From an uncultured Burkholderiales bacterium (GTDB lineage Bacteria; Pseudomonadota; Gammaproteobacteria; Burkholderiales; Burkholderiaceae_C), in contig CAMFGY010000018.1 of assembly GCA_945952065.1 (NCBI GenBank), positions 27,613 to 91,612 on the forward strand: DNA of 64,000 nucleotides, in the 5' to 3' direction. The notes under the pieces are model-generated. The model had not been told where the DNA came from. It worked only from the letters and a program-made list of their open reading frames with translations, and ran no database searches. Shown piece by piece: positions 9,380 to 18,502 of the stretch (positions within the stretch are counted from its first letter, which is position 1; the number at the start of each line of letters is the position of its first letter). The position numbers were made by a program, and so were the translations under genes.

Positions 9380-10078
9380 ATGGCGAGCAAGGCAATTTCT
9401 ATCAATTTCGACCTCAATGCCTGGTTTGAGGGTGTGGCCGATCAATTCCGCGGCCTCAACCCCAATGAGCCGGGTCAATGGCCTTTGCTGCCCAAGTTGG
9501 CAGCATTCTTTGCTTCAGCAGTGCTGGTGATGGTGCTGGGATGGGTGTTCATGCTGTCTGATGTGCAGTCGGCCCTGGACGCCGAACGCGCCCGCGAACC
9601 TGTGCTCAAGCAAGACTTCAAGGTAAAGCTGGCGCAAGCCGTCAATCTGCCGGAGTTGCGCAAGCAAAAAAGTCAGGTCGAGGAGTATGTGACCCAACTT
9701 GAAAAGCAGTTGCCCGGCAAGGCCGAGATCGACGCTTTGCTCTCCGACATCAACCAAGCCGGTTTGGGTCGTGGATTGCAGTTCGAGCTGTTTCGCCCAG
9801 GGCAAGAACAGCGCAAAGACTATTACGCGGAGTTGCCCATCTCATTGCGCGTGGCTGGCCGCTACCACGACATTGGCGCTTTTGCTGCTGATGTGTCCAA
9901 TCTGTCGCGTATCGTGACTTTGCACAATCTGAGTGTGGTGACGCCCACCGGCAAAGACGCGGTCCCAGGCAGTCTGAGCATGGAAGCGACCGCGCGAACC
10001 TATCGTTATCTTGACGCGCTCGAAGTGGCCGATCAGAAGAAATCCGCGGCCAAGGCCGCTGCAGGAGCGAAAAAGTGA
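9380..10078 (+). CDS. pilO: Type IV pilus assembly protein PilO
   Basis: Inner-membrane partner of PilN, 232 residues. It has a short cytoplasmic segment, one membrane helix (about 38-58), a coiled coil (QAVNLPELRKQKSQVEEYVTQ area) and the PilO fold ending in YHDIGAFAADVSNLSRIVTL, which is characteristic of the family. It scaffolds the periplasmic part of the pilus and contacts the lipoprotein PilP. The stop overlaps the GTG of pilP by four bases. The C-terminal AAKAAAGAKK tail is common in Burkholderiales PilO. Confidence 0.93.
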   Translation: MASKAISINFDLNAWFEGVADQFRGLNPNEPGQWPLLPKLAAFFASAVLVMVLGWVFMLSDVQSALDAERAREPVLKQDFKVKLAQAVNLPELRKQKSQVEEYVTQLEKQLPGKAEIDALLSDINQAGLGRGLQFELFRPGQEQRKDYYAELPISLRVAGRYHDIGAFAADVSNLSRIVTLHNLSVVTPTGKDAVPGSLSMEATARTYRYLDALEVADQKKSAAKAAAGAKK

Positions 10079-10605
10079 AGGCGCAGAACTTAGGCCTGAT
10101 CATGGTGCTCACTGGGCTGCTGGTCGCTTGTGCCGATGAAACCAATGAGCTGAGTCAGTGGATGGAGCAGCAACGCCGCGAGGCCCGCGCCACCATCACG
10201 CCACTGGTTCCCCCCAAGAAATTCCTGCCACAGCCCTATGAGGCGGCTGCGGGCGTCGATCCCTACAGCACGCAAAAGCTCAGCGTGGCGGTCAAGCAGG
10301 AAGCCTCACAGCCCAATTCCCTGCTCAGCGCCGAGATGAACCGCCGCCGCGAGCCGCTTGAAGCCTTCCCCTTGGACAGCATGGCCATGGTCGGCAGCAT
10401 CACGCGCTCGAATCAACGGTATGCCCTGCTCAGGGCTGACAACTTGCTCTACCAGGTCAAGTCGGGGGACCACCTGGGTTTGAATTTTGGACGCGTGATG
10501 AAGATCACAGAAACAGACATCACCCTGCGGGAAGTCGTGCAAGACGCGGCGGGCGAGTGGGTTGAACGCACCAGTACCCTCCAGCTTCAGGAGCAGGGAC
10601 GATGA
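10075..10605 (+). CDS. pilP: Type IV pilus lipoprotein PilP
   Basis: Periplasmic lipoprotein of 176 residues that links PilNO to the secretin PilQ. A short signal ends in lipobox LLVACADE (Cys19), followed by an extended linker and then the PilP beta domain (YALLRADNLLYQVKSGDHLG, then VMKITETDITLREVV). The start is a GTG at 10075 overlapping the pilO stop; the ATG of pilQ in turn overlaps the pilP stop. This chain of four-base overlaps indicates coupled translation through the operon. Confidence 0.93.
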   Translation: MKAQNLGLIMVLTGLLVACADETNELSQWMEQQRREARATITPLVPPKKFLPQPYEAAAGVDPYSTQKLSVAVKQEASQPNSLLSAEMNRRREPLEAFPLDSMAMVGSITRSNQRYALLRADNLLYQVKSGDHLGLNFGRVMKITETDITLREVVQDAAGEWVERTSTLQLQEQGR

Positions 10606-12839
10606 AACAATTGCAGGAGACTTCAGGCATGGGCCAATTCGGCAAGGGCCAGTTTTGGCGCGCGGCAGGTTTGAGCCTGCTTCTTTCGCTGGGCTTGTTG
10701 GCCACTGCCGGCACGGCTGTTGCTCAAACCGCCATCCGCTCGATCAACAGCGTTCAGCAAGCCGGGGCGGAGGTGGTTCGGATCGAAATGTCGCAACCCT
10801 TGACCGAGCTGCCCAAGGGCTTCACGGTGCAATCGCCACCGCGCATTGCCATCGATTTGCCCGGCGTAGTCAATGGCATGGGCCGCCCCTTGGTGGAAAT
10901 CAATCAAGGCAATTTGCGTTCGGCCAATGTGGCACAAGCCGGTGAGCGCACCCGGGTGGTTTTGAACCTGCGCCAGCCCTCGGGCTTCAAGGCCGAGATT
11001 CAAGACAATGCTTTGTTGCTGGTCTTGGAAACCGCCCCCGGCGTCAACAGCTCGACCGCCAGCACTTCACCCCAAGGCGGCAGCGTTAGCAACGAACCGC
11101 TGCATTTCGCGCCGAGTTTGAATGCGGAGTTGCAGTCGATCCGCGATATTGACTTCCGCCGTGGGCAGGACAGCGCCGGGCGCATCGTCGTCAGCCTGCC
11201 CAGCAATCAAGTGGGGGTCGATATTCAGCAGCAGGGGCAAAACCTGGTGGTGGAATTCCTGCGTTCCAGCCTGCCCGCGAGCCTGCGCCGCAAGCTCGAC
11301 GTGTCTGACTTTGGCAGCCCGGTGCAGACGATCTCGACCACCCAGGTCGGTGACCGGGTTCGCATGATGATTGAGCCCAAGGGCGCTTGGGAGCACAGCG
11401 CTTATCAGAGCGACAACCAGTTCGTGCTGGAAGTCCGTCAACAAAAGTTGGACCCCAACAAGCTGGTCGCCGGCCCCGGCTACGCAGGCGACAAGCTGTC
11501 GCTGAACTTCCAGAACATTGAAGTGCGTGCCTTGTTGCAGGTGATTGCCGACTTCACCAATTTCAACGTCGTCACCAGCGACACCGTCACCGGCAACGTC
11601 ACCCTGCGCCTGAAAGACGTGCCTTGGGATCAGGCCCTGGACATCATCATGCAAGCCAAGGGTTTGGGCCTGCGCAAGTCCGGCAATGTGCTCTGGATCG
11701 CGCCCAAGGATGAACTCGCCGCCAAAGAGAAGTTGGACCTGGAGTCCAAGGCGCAAATCGCACAGTTGGAGCCCGTGCGCACCCAGTCGATTCAGCTCAA
11801 CTACACCAAGGCCGAAGAAGTGGCCAAGGGCTTGAGTGGCCAGAACTCCGGTGGCGGCGGCAGCAGCGCGGGGGGCAATGCGCCCAACCCGTCGCGCATC
11901 TTGTCGCCGCGCGGTAGCGTGATTTTTGAAACCCGCACCAATCAACTGTTCGTGACCGACATCCCCTCCAAACTGGAGGAGATCCAGGCCATGATCGCCA
12001 AGATCGACATCCCGGTGCGCCAGGTCTTGATCGAAGCGCGCATCGTCGAAGCCGATGACAAATTCGGCCGTGCCTTGGGCGTGAAACTGGGGGCCAATGA
12101 TCTGCGCGGCCGTCAGGGCGGCGTGCCCGGCTATTCCGTGGGCGGCGACAACTACTTGGTGGCCGGCGGCAAGTACAACGGCGTGGGCTACAGCACTTTG
12201 CAATACCCGGTCAATGACTTCGCCAACACGCAGTTCATCAACCTGCCGGCCAATGTGTCTTCGGACAGTTTTGGTGGCGCCAATGCGGCGAGCTTCGCCT
12301 TGTCACTGTTCAGCGCCACAGCCAACCGTTTCTTGAATCTGGAGTTGTCCGCGCTGGAGTCCGATGGCAAAGGCAAGATTGTTTCCAGCCCGCGCGTCAT
12401 CACGGCCGACCAAGTCAAGGCCTTGATTGAGCAGGGTGAAGAGTTGCCTTACCAAGTGGCCACGGCCAGCGGTGCCACCTCGATTCAATTCCGCAAGGCC
12501 AATTTGAAGCTTGAAGTCACGCCGCAAATCACGCCCGAAGGCAATGTGATTCTGAGCGTGGACGTCAACAAAGACAGCCGTGGCACGCTGACGCCGCAGG
12601 GCTTTGCCATCAACACCAAGCATGTTCAGACCCAAGTCTTGGTTGAAAACGGTGGCACGGTGGTCATTGGCGGCATCTTCACGCAAGACGAGCGTGAAGA
12701 CGTCTCCAAGGTCCCATTGCTTGGCGACGTGCCTTATTTGGGGAATTTGTTCAAGAACAAGTCGCGCACGTCGATCAAGACGGAGTTGCTGATTTTCTTG
12801 ACCCCCAAGGTCGTGAATGATCGTGCGACTGTGCGCTGA
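10602..12839 (+). CDS. pilQ: Type IV pilus secretin PilQ
   Basis: Outer-membrane secretin of 745 residues through which the pilus leaves the cell. After a signal peptide (cleavage near AVAQ, residue ~42) there are two AMIN domains (about 45-140 and 165-280, peptidoglycan binding), a secretin/TonB short N-terminal (STN) domain from about 300, an N1 domain (to about 490, with a Gly/Ser-rich insert GQNSGGGGSSAGG) and the C-terminal secretin channel (about 550-740) ending with VPLLGDVPYLGNLFKNKS. It is the last of pilMNOPQ. The next gene is not aroK, as is usual, but a large Ig-like lipoprotein. Confidence 0.94.
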   Translation: MKQLQETSGMGQFGKGQFWRAAGLSLLLSLGLLATAGTAVAQTAIRSINSVQQAGAEVVRIEMSQPLTELPKGFTVQSPPRIAIDLPGVVNGMGRPLVEINQGNLRSANVAQAGERTRVVLNLRQPSGFKAEIQDNALLLVLETAPGVNSSTASTSPQGGSVSNEPLHFAPSLNAELQSIRDIDFRRGQDSAGRIVVSLPSNQVGVDIQQQGQNLVVEFLRSSLPASLRRKLDVSDFGSPVQTISTTQVGDRVRMMIEPKGAWEHSAYQSDNQFVLEVRQQKLDPNKLVAGPGYAGDKLSLNFQNIEVRALLQVIADFTNFNVVTSDTVTGNVTLRLKDVPWDQALDIIMQAKGLGLRKSGNVLWIAPKDELAAKEKLDLESKAQIAQLEPVRTQSIQLNYTKAEEVAKGLSGQNSGGGGSSAGGNAPNPSRILSPRGSVIFETRTNQLFVTDIPSKLEEIQAMIAKIDIPVRQVLIEARIVEADDKFGRALGVKLGANDLRGRQGGVPGYSVGGDNYLVAGGKYNGVGYSTLQYPVNDFANTQFINLPANVSSDSFGGANAASFALSLFSATANRFLNLELSALESDGKGKIVSSPRVITADQVKALIEQGEELPYQVATASGATSIQFRKANLKLEVTPQITPEGNVILSVDVNKDSRGTLTPQGFAINTKHVQTQVLVENGGTVVIGGIFTQDEREDVSKVPLLGDVPYLGNLFKNKSRTSIKTELLIFLTPKVVNDRATVR

Positions 12840-12930
12840 TTGAACGGGATCAGTCCGCTAAGCAACAAAGTCCACTGAAACAGGGGAGCGCCTGCATCTG
12901 AGGATGCTGGCATTGCAGGAGTTTGCAAAA

Positions 12931-15405
12931 ATGAGCAGTAGCAATCGATTGAACCGGCTGGTGCGTGGGAGCGCCCAAGCATTGCTGGGTGTGCTAGTCG
13001 CCGGCATCTTGGTGGCTTGCGGTGGCGGTGGCGGCGACAAGGCCGGGACACCGATTTTTCAGGATCCCACGACACCTACGCCCACAACACCTTCGGCCCT
13101 GTCTGACTTGGCTGTGGTTGCGGACAAGGCCACCATTCCCAATTCTGGCCTGGAAGTTGTGACCTACACGGTGACGGCGCTAGGCGCCGGCAATTCAGCA
13201 TTGATTGGTGCCGAGACACCGGTCACTGTTGAAGTCGATGCCGGAGCGGTCGTCACGCCCTCGTCGAAAACAACTGACAAAACGAACGCCAAGCTGACCG
13301 CTGTTGTGTCCCTTATCGACAAGACCAGCCGGACCGTAACTTTGACCGCCAAGAGTGGCTCAGTGACTAAGAAGCTGAGCTTCAACGTGGTGGACAGTGT
13401 CACAGGCAGCGCGGTCGCTGACTTGTCGGTGGTTGTTGATAAACCGACGATCCCAAATACTGGCGCTGAAGAAGCCAGCATTACGGTGACCACTCTGGAT
13501 GCAACACGATCAGCTGTGGGTGGCGTGGTGGTCGATTTGCAGGTGGTCGATGTAGGCGATGCAGTGATTCTGGATCCCGACAAGAAGTCAACATCGGCCG
13601 AAACGGGACAACTGACCCGGCGTTTGAAATTGCAAAACAACAAGACCAAGCGAACGATTGCAGTGAAGGCCGTCAGTGGCACTGTTTCTCGGACGATTAC
13701 CGTCGATGTCGTTGATCCGCCGACGGGGACTGTATTGACCGCCAGCGACTTGACCCTGGCGATTAGCAAGAACAGTGTCAACAACTCGGGTAGCGAAACC
13801 GTAGACGTTGTGGCACGCGCAGTTGATGCAAATCGCAACGCTCTTGCTGGCATAGAGGTCTTCTTCAAAGTTGACAGCGGGGTGCTTATCCCGATCAACC
13901 TCAAGACCGACGCAAAAGGCGAAGCAAGGGCCACGGTCGGTATTGGTGCCGACCGAACGGTGCGGACTATCACTGTGACAGCTAAGACCAGCACATTGCC
14001 TGAGCAAAAGCGCTTGCTTGAAGTAACGGGAGCGAGGCTGCAGGCTGTTGTTAATCAGGCTTCGTTGAATGTTGGGGATGCTGGAACGGTTGAATACACT
14101 TTGGTTGATATTAACGGTGCCCCTATAGATGGCGTGAAAATTACTGCAGTCGGGCCGGGTTCAGAGACGAATAGTGGAAATACAGACCTTGCTGGGAAGT
14201 GGGTGTATAACTTCAGGGCAAATGGCTCCGGGAAAATGTCAATTCTGGCAACGGGTGGTATTGGAGACAAAAGTGTTGAATCCTTTGTGAATGTCGCGTC
14301 AATTCCTCCGCCCTTGTCAGCAGATGTGCAGATTCTGTCGGCGACCATGACAATGGATCCAATTGTTGTTTCGACTGGTGGAACGACTCAAATACGATTT
14401 TTGTTCCGCGGCGTAAACAATGCGCCAATTCCAAATGTGCGAGTCATTGCTGGTTTGGGGCCTAATTTGAGTTCGACGGATGGCAAGGTCAGCATGACAG
14501 ACTTTTCGAAGCCTTTGCTTTCCGATAAAAACGGTCAAGCGTTCATGACCTTCACTGCTGGTGAACGGGAGAGCCCTACAGAAGGAGTAACGATCTACGG
14601 CTGCTATGGCCGAGGCGATCCAACGTTGCCGATGAAGATCGTTGATGCACCAGCGGCGCCAGCTAAGCCAACGGGTGTGACTTGCGAAAACGGCTCGCCC
14701 ATGACACCAGTGAAACTGACTGTTGTTGAAAAACCTGTGTCGATAACAATTGGCGGGGATGATGGGCTCTCAATTGGTGAGACGGCTTTAACCTACGTCG
14801 CAAAATTTACTGTTTTGGTTGTTGACTCAGCGGGTAACCCGAAGTCGGATGTTCAGGTGACTCCGATGATTGATTTGCTAGGGTATGCCAAGGGCTTTTA
14901 TGTATATGATGAACTCGGCAAAAAATGGTGTATTCCTAATGCCGATGGGAGCCTTTGCTACAATCCAAAATCACTGCCAAGAATTTTGAGTTGTCCAAAC
15001 GAAGATCGACTAGATCCTGATGGTTTTAGGAATGGAACCATTGAGTCCGGCGAAGATGTCAACTCGAATTTGCAGCTGGATCCTCGCAAGTCAGATGTTT
15101 CCATTGCGATGGTGGGTAGTACGAAAACAGACAAAAACGGGTTAGCTACTCTTCGTATTGAATATCCTAAGAGTATGGCTAATTGGGTGCGCTATATGAT
15201 TAAAGTAAGTGCTCCCGGTGTGCTCAGTCCTCCTGCTTGGTATGGACGCTTTGAGGAGCGGTGGTTGCCCACCCTGACATCAGCCATCAAGAGTGAGAGC
15301 GATCCTGCGTTTCGGGTGAGTCCCTACGGCTACGACATCACGGGCTATCCGGGATCGACCGACCCTTCGGCTGTTCTGGCCGGTGGCTGTCGAGTGGCTA
15401 ACTAG
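12931..15405 (+). CDS. Surface lipoprotein with Ig-like (Big_1-type) repeats
   Basis: Predicted lipoprotein of about 824 residues. A signal peptide ends with lipobox LVAC followed by five Gly, then a Thr/Pro linker. At least four repeats of about 90-110 residues follow (beginning LSDLAVVADKATIPNSG, ADLSVVVDKPTIPNTG, SDLTLAISKNSVNNSG and LQAVVNQASLNVGD), resembling bacterial Ig-like Big_1/invasin domains, then two more diverged ones. A late segment has a calcium-loop-like EDVNSNLQLD and several cysteines. The ATG at 12931 has AGGAG nine bases upstream; an in-frame ATG at 12904 is weaker. The second half is visibly more AT-rich than its neighbours, suggesting acquisition. Its place between pilQ and aroK and its fold suggest an adhesin or pilus-linked surface protein; the function is not known. 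Confidence 0.75.
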   Translation: MSSSNRLNRLVRGSAQALLGVLVAGILVACGGGGGDKAGTPIFQDPTTPTPTTPSALSDLAVVADKATIPNSGLEVVTYTVTALGAGNSALIGAETPVTVEVDAGAVVTPSSKTTDKTNAKLTAVVSLIDKTSRTVTLTAKSGSVTKKLSFNVVDSVTGSAVADLSVVVDKPTIPNTGAEEASITVTTLDATRSAVGGVVVDLQVVDVGDAVILDPDKKSTSAETGQLTRRLKLQNNKTKRTIAVKAVSGTVSRTITVDVVDPPTGTVLTASDLTLAISKNSVNNSGSETVDVVARAVDANRNALAGIEVFFKVDSGVLIPINLKTDAKGEARATVGIGADRTVRTITVTAKTSTLPEQKRLLEVTGARLQAVVNQASLNVGDAGTVEYTLVDINGAPIDGVKITAVGPGSETNSGNTDLAGKWVYNFRANGSGKMSILATGGIGDKSVESFVNVASIPPPLSADVQILSATMTMDPIVVSTGGTTQIRFLFRGVNNAPIPNVRVIAGLGPNLSSTDGKVSMTDFSKPLLSDKNGQAFMTFTAGERESPTEGVTIYGCYGRGDPTLPMKIVDAPAAPAKPTGVTCENGSPMTPVKLTVVEKPVSITIGGDDGLSIGETALTYVAKFTVLVVDSAGNPKSDVQVTPMIDLLGYAKGFYVYDELGKKWCIPNADGSLCYNPKSLPRILSCPNEDRLDPDGFRNGTIESGEDVNSNLQLDPRKSDVSIAMVGSTKTDKNGLATLRIEYPKSMANWVRYMIKVSAPGVLSPPAWYGRFEERWLPTLTSAIKSESDPAFRVSPYGYDITGYPGSTDPSAVLAGGCRVAN

Positions 15406-15422
15406 TCGCTGGGTCAAATACT

Positions 15423-16070
15423 TTGGTGATTTCATTGGTCGGTATGCCCGGCGGTGGCAAGTCCACCGTCGGCAAGCAGATGGCGCGGCAATTGGGCATG
15501 CGCTTTGTTGATACCGACTCTGAAATTGAGGTGCGGCTCGGGGAATCGATCAAGAGCTTTTTTGATCGAAACGGCGAGGCCGCGTTTCGTGATTTGGAGT
15601 CAGAAGTCTTGGCCGAGGTGCTCGCCCGGGAGGGCGAGTTCGTCTTGGCCACGGGTGGCGGCATCGTCTTGCGGGAGGCCAATCGCGAGCTCTTGCATCG
15701 CCACTCCACGGTGCTGTATTTGCGCTCAACGCCCGAAGAACTGTTTCGGCGTTTGCGTCACGACACCCAAAGGCCTTTGCTGCAAGTGCGTGACCCTTTG
15801 GGCAAGTTGCGCGAGTTGTATCTGCAGCGCAATCCCTTGTACCGCCGTTGTGCGCACTTCGTCCTGGAAACAGGGCGCCCCTCGGTGCAGGGTTTGGTCA
15901 ATATGGCGCTGATGCAACTGGAGTTGGCGGGCCTTGTGGACCCCGCGCGTGTGGCGGCCACCGTCGGCGCCGAACCCAAGCCGGATTCTCGGGGGGATGC
16001 CCAGTCGGAACCCTTGCGCGAATCAAACAGTGAATCAAACACCCAGCCTCAGTCGGCATTGAAGGCTTGA
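15423..16070 (+). CDS. aroK: Shikimate kinase
   Basis: Phosphorylates shikimate with ATP in the chorismate pathway. Walker [10 protein letters not shown] sits at residues 8-16, the shikimate-binding DTDSEIE near 31, the GGG loop ([10 protein letters not shown]) near 80 and the lid Arg-rich segment [11 protein letters not shown] near 112. The start is TTG (15423) or the adjoining GTG (15426); no in-frame ATG precedes the Walker motif. At about 215 residues it is some 40 longer than most AroK; the extra C-terminal tail (after about 172) is Ser/Gln/Glu-rich and probably disordered. aroB follows after 61 bases. Confidence 0.92.
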   Translation: MVISLVGMPGGGKSTVGKQMARQLGMRFVDTDSEIEVRLGESIKSFFDRNGEAAFRDLESEVLAEVLAREGEFVLATGGGIVLREANRELLHRHSTVLYLRSTPEELFRRLRHDTQRPLLQVRDPLGKLRELYLQRNPLYRRCAHFVLETGRPSVQGLVNMALMQLELAGLVDPARVAATVGAEPKPDSRGDAQSEPLRESNSESNTQPQSALKA

Positions 16071-16131
16071 TTCGGGGCATTCGAAGCGAAGTGGGGTCGG
16101 TGCGTCGCCGGCCACCCGTACACTTGGGCAT

Positions 16132-17268
16132 ATGAACACAGCGCCTTCGAAGACTTCACCGAACCCCAGCCTTGATGCAGTGCAAACGGTGCCCATTGCA
16201 CTGGACGATGGCCAGCGAGCCTACGATATTTTGATTGGCTCTGCGCTGCTGGATGCGCCTTCGTCTTGGCAAGGGTTGCCCAAGGCGGCAGCGGCCTTGA
16301 TTGTCAGTAACGAGACCGTGGCGCCGCTCTATCAAGAGCGCGTTCGCGCTCAATTGCTGGCTCATTACCCCCGTGTCGATGTGGTGCAGTTGCCTGACGG
16401 TGAGCGGTTCAAAGACTGGGACAGCATGAACCTGATCTTTGACCAACTGCTGGCCAGTGCTTCGGACCGCAAAACTGTTTTGTTTGCTTTGGGCGGCGGG
16501 GTGATTGGCGATATGACGGGCTTTGCCGCCGCCATTTATATGCGCGGTGTGCCCTTTGTGCAGGTGCCCACCACCTTGCTGGCGCAGGTGGATTCATCGG
16601 TTGGGGGTAAGACGGCCATCAATCACCCTTTGGGCAAGAACATGATCGGCGCCTTCTACCAGCCGGCCCGGGTGATTGCAGATTTGGACACCTTGGACAG
16701 CTTGCCGCAACGCGAGCTTTGCGCTGGCTTGGCAGAAGTGATCAAGTACGGCCCGATCGCCGATGCGGGTTTCCTGGCTTGGATAGAGTCCAATTTGGAC
16801 GCGCTGCTGGCGCGCGACAAGGCGGCCTTGGCCTACGCCGTGAAGCGCTGCTGTGAAATCAAAGCCTGGGTGGTGGGGCAAGACGAGCGGGAGCAGGGCT
16901 TGCGCGCCATTTTGAATTTTGGTCACACCTTTGGGCATGCCATCGAGACTGGTTTGGGCTACGGGGAGTGGCTGCACGGTGAGGCGGTGGCTTGCGGCAT
17001 GGTCATGGCCAGTGATTTGTCGGTGCGATTGGGGCTGATGCCCGCTGAGTTTTTGCCTCGCATGCGCCAATTGATCGAACGCGCGGGCTTGCCGGTGTTG
17101 GGCCCCAAACTGGGCGCTGAACGCTATCTTGACTTGATGCGTGTGGACAAAAAGGCCGAAGGCGGCGCGATTCGCTTCGTGCTGATTGAGGGCCTGGGGC
17201 GAGCCGGCATGCATGCTGCGCCCGACGATTTGGTGGCCCAGGTTCTGGCCAACCATTGCGTGTCTTGA
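16132..17268 (+). CDS. aroB: 3-dehydroquinate synthase
   Basis: Second enzyme of the shikimate pathway, 378 residues, converting DAHP to 3-dehydroquinate with NAD and a divalent metal. Visible motifs are the NAD-binding [15 protein letters not shown] and [20 protein letters not shown], and the metal ligands Glu in AEVIKYG, His in [10 protein letters not shown] and His in [10 protein letters not shown]. An extra N-terminal 15-20 residues precede the fold. aroK, aroB and dgt run in the same direction with short gaps, the usual betaproteobacterial block. Confidence 0.95.
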   Translation: MNTAPSKTSPNPSLDAVQTVPIALDDGQRAYDILIGSALLDAPSSWQGLPKAAAALIVSNETVAPLYQERVRAQLLAHYPRVDVVQLPDGERFKDWDSMNLIFDQLLASASDRKTVLFALGGGVIGDMTGFAAAIYMRGVPFVQVPTTLLAQVDSSVGGKTAINHPLGKNMIGAFYQPARVIADLDTLDSLPQRELCAGLAEVIKYGPIADAGFLAWIESNLDALLARDKAALAYAVKRCCEIKAWVVGQDEREQGLRAILNFGHTFGHAIETGLGYGEWLHGEAVACGMVMASDLSVRLGLMPAEFLPRMRQLIERAGLPVLGPKLGAERYLDLMRVDKKAEGGAIRFVLIEGLGRAGMHAAPDDLVAQVLANHCVS

Positions 17269-17289
17269 CGTTCTGTCTCCGAGATTCTT

Positions 17290-18432
17290 GTGCCCATGAC
17301 TCGAGCGCCTTATGCCTGTGACCCGCAACGCAGCCGAGGCCGCCGGGTGTCGGAGCCGACGGCGCCCACGCGCAGCGAGTTTCAGCGTGACCGCGATCGC
17401 ATCATCCACAGCACCGCCTTCCGGCGCCTGGTTTACAAGACCCAGGTCTTTCTGAATCACGAGGGCGACCTGTTCCGAACCCGACTGACCCATTCCTTGG
17501 AAGTGGCCCAGCTGGGCCGTTCCATCGGCCGCAGCCTGGGCTTGGATGAAGACTTGATTGAGGCTGTGGCGCTTGCGCATGACTTGGGGCACACGCCTTT
17601 TGGTCATGCAGGCCAAGACGTGCTGGATGAATGCATGAAAGCTCATGGGGGCTTTGAGCACAATCTGCAGTCTTTGCGCGTGGTGGACAAACTCGAGCAG
17701 CGTTATCCGGCCTTTGATGGGCTGAACCTGAGCTTCGAAACCCGGGAGGGGATCTTGAAGCACTGCGCGCGCCGCAATGCTCAGCGTTTGGAGCAGTTGG
17801 AGCCAGGTGGGGTGGGCGCCCGCTTTCTGCTCGGGCAGCAACCCAATCTGGAAGCTCAGCTGTGCAATCTGGCCGACGAGGTGGCCTACAACGCTCATGA
17901 CATCGACGATGGCGTGCGTTCCGGTTTGCTGGAGCTGGAGCAACTGGAGTCGGTGCCTTTGGTGCAGAACTACCTGCGCGAAGCTTTGGCCGCCTATCCG
18001 GCTTTGAAGGGCAAGCGTCTGCTGGCGGAAACAATCCGCCGCATGTTGTCCGAGCAGGTCTACGACATCATTGACGCCACGCGAGCGGCCATTCATGCCT
18101 CGGGTGTGGCCTCGGTGGATGAGGTGCGGCGTGCCGAGGTGCTGGTGGTGTTCAGCCCCGCCATGCGTTCCGCCAGCACCGAATTGAAGCGCTTTCTGTT
18201 TGCGCACCTCTACCGTCACCCGCAAGTCCAGGCCACTCGCCAAAGGGCCGAGCAGGTGCTTCGCGATTTGTTTCGGATCTACGCCCAAGACGAGTCGCAA
18301 CTCCCTCAGGAATACCGCGAAGCCTCTTCCGCCGAGGGCCTGCACCGCGCCTGCGCCGACTACATCGCCGGCATGACCGACCGCTTCGCCATCCGGGAAC
18401 ACCAAAAACTGACCGGCCTCACGTTGTTCTAG
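17290..18432 (+). CDS. dgt: Deoxyguanosinetriphosphate triphosphohydrolase-like protein
   Basis: HD-domain dNTP triphosphohydrolase, 380 residues, which removes triphosphate from dNTPs. The metal-binding HD residues appear as RLTHSLEVAQLGR, AHDLGHTPFGHAGQ and DEVAYNAHDIDDG, and the FRRLVYKTQVF stretch is family-typical. The start is a GTG at 17290; an ATG at 17296 is equally possible. It belongs to the shorter dGTPase-like group often annotated next to aroB. The REP-type element begins right after its stop. Confidence 0.92.
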   Translation: MPMTRAPYACDPQRSRGRRVSEPTAPTRSEFQRDRDRIIHSTAFRRLVYKTQVFLNHEGDLFRTRLTHSLEVAQLGRSIGRSLGLDEDLIEAVALAHDLGHTPFGHAGQDVLDECMKAHGGFEHNLQSLRVVDKLEQRYPAFDGLNLSFETREGILKHCARRNAQRLEQLEPGGVGARFLLGQQPNLEAQLCNLADEVAYNAHDIDDGVRSGLLELEQLESVPLVQNYLREALAAYPALKGKRLLAETIRRMLSEQVYDIIDATRAAIHASGVASVDEVRRAEVLVVFSPAMRSASTELKRFLFAHLYRHPQVQATRQRAEQVLRDLFRIYAQDESQLPQEYREASSAEGLHRACADYIAGMTDRFAIREHQKLTGLTLF

Positions 18433-18454
18433 GCTGACATCGCTTTGTTTTTTA

Positions 18455-18474
18455 AAATGGGGTCAGGTTCAATT
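18455..18474. repeat. Left inverted repeat of the RAYT element
   Basis: AAATGGGGTCAGGTTCAATT. Its reverse complement matches 18 of 20 bases of the sequence at 19213-19232 on the other side of the transposase gene, so the gene is bracketed by inverted copies of the GGGGTCAG motif. Confidence 0.8.
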
Positions 18475-18478
18475 TTTG

Positions 18479-18495
18479 CGCCCCAGTTTGGGGCG
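18479..18495 (+). promoter_or_regulatory. Hairpin over the RAYT ribosome binding region
   Basis: CGCCCCA-GTT-TGGGGCG forms a 7-bp stem with a 3-base loop. The GGGG of the right arm is the only Shine-Dalgarno-like sequence ahead of the ATG at 18503, so the hairpin could mask it and limit transposase synthesis. Confidence 0.5.
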
Positions 18496-18502
18496 ATGCC
18501 AT

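Noticed and set aside
13020..15405. Possible autotransporter or intimin identity for the Ig-like protein
   Set aside because: It has a lipobox and no LysM or beta-barrel segment, so the intimin/invasin architecture is not present.
16594..18405. A 603-codon open frame opposite aroB and dgt
   Set aside because: It spans two well supported genes and the gap between them and has a shadow composition rich in Gln and His.
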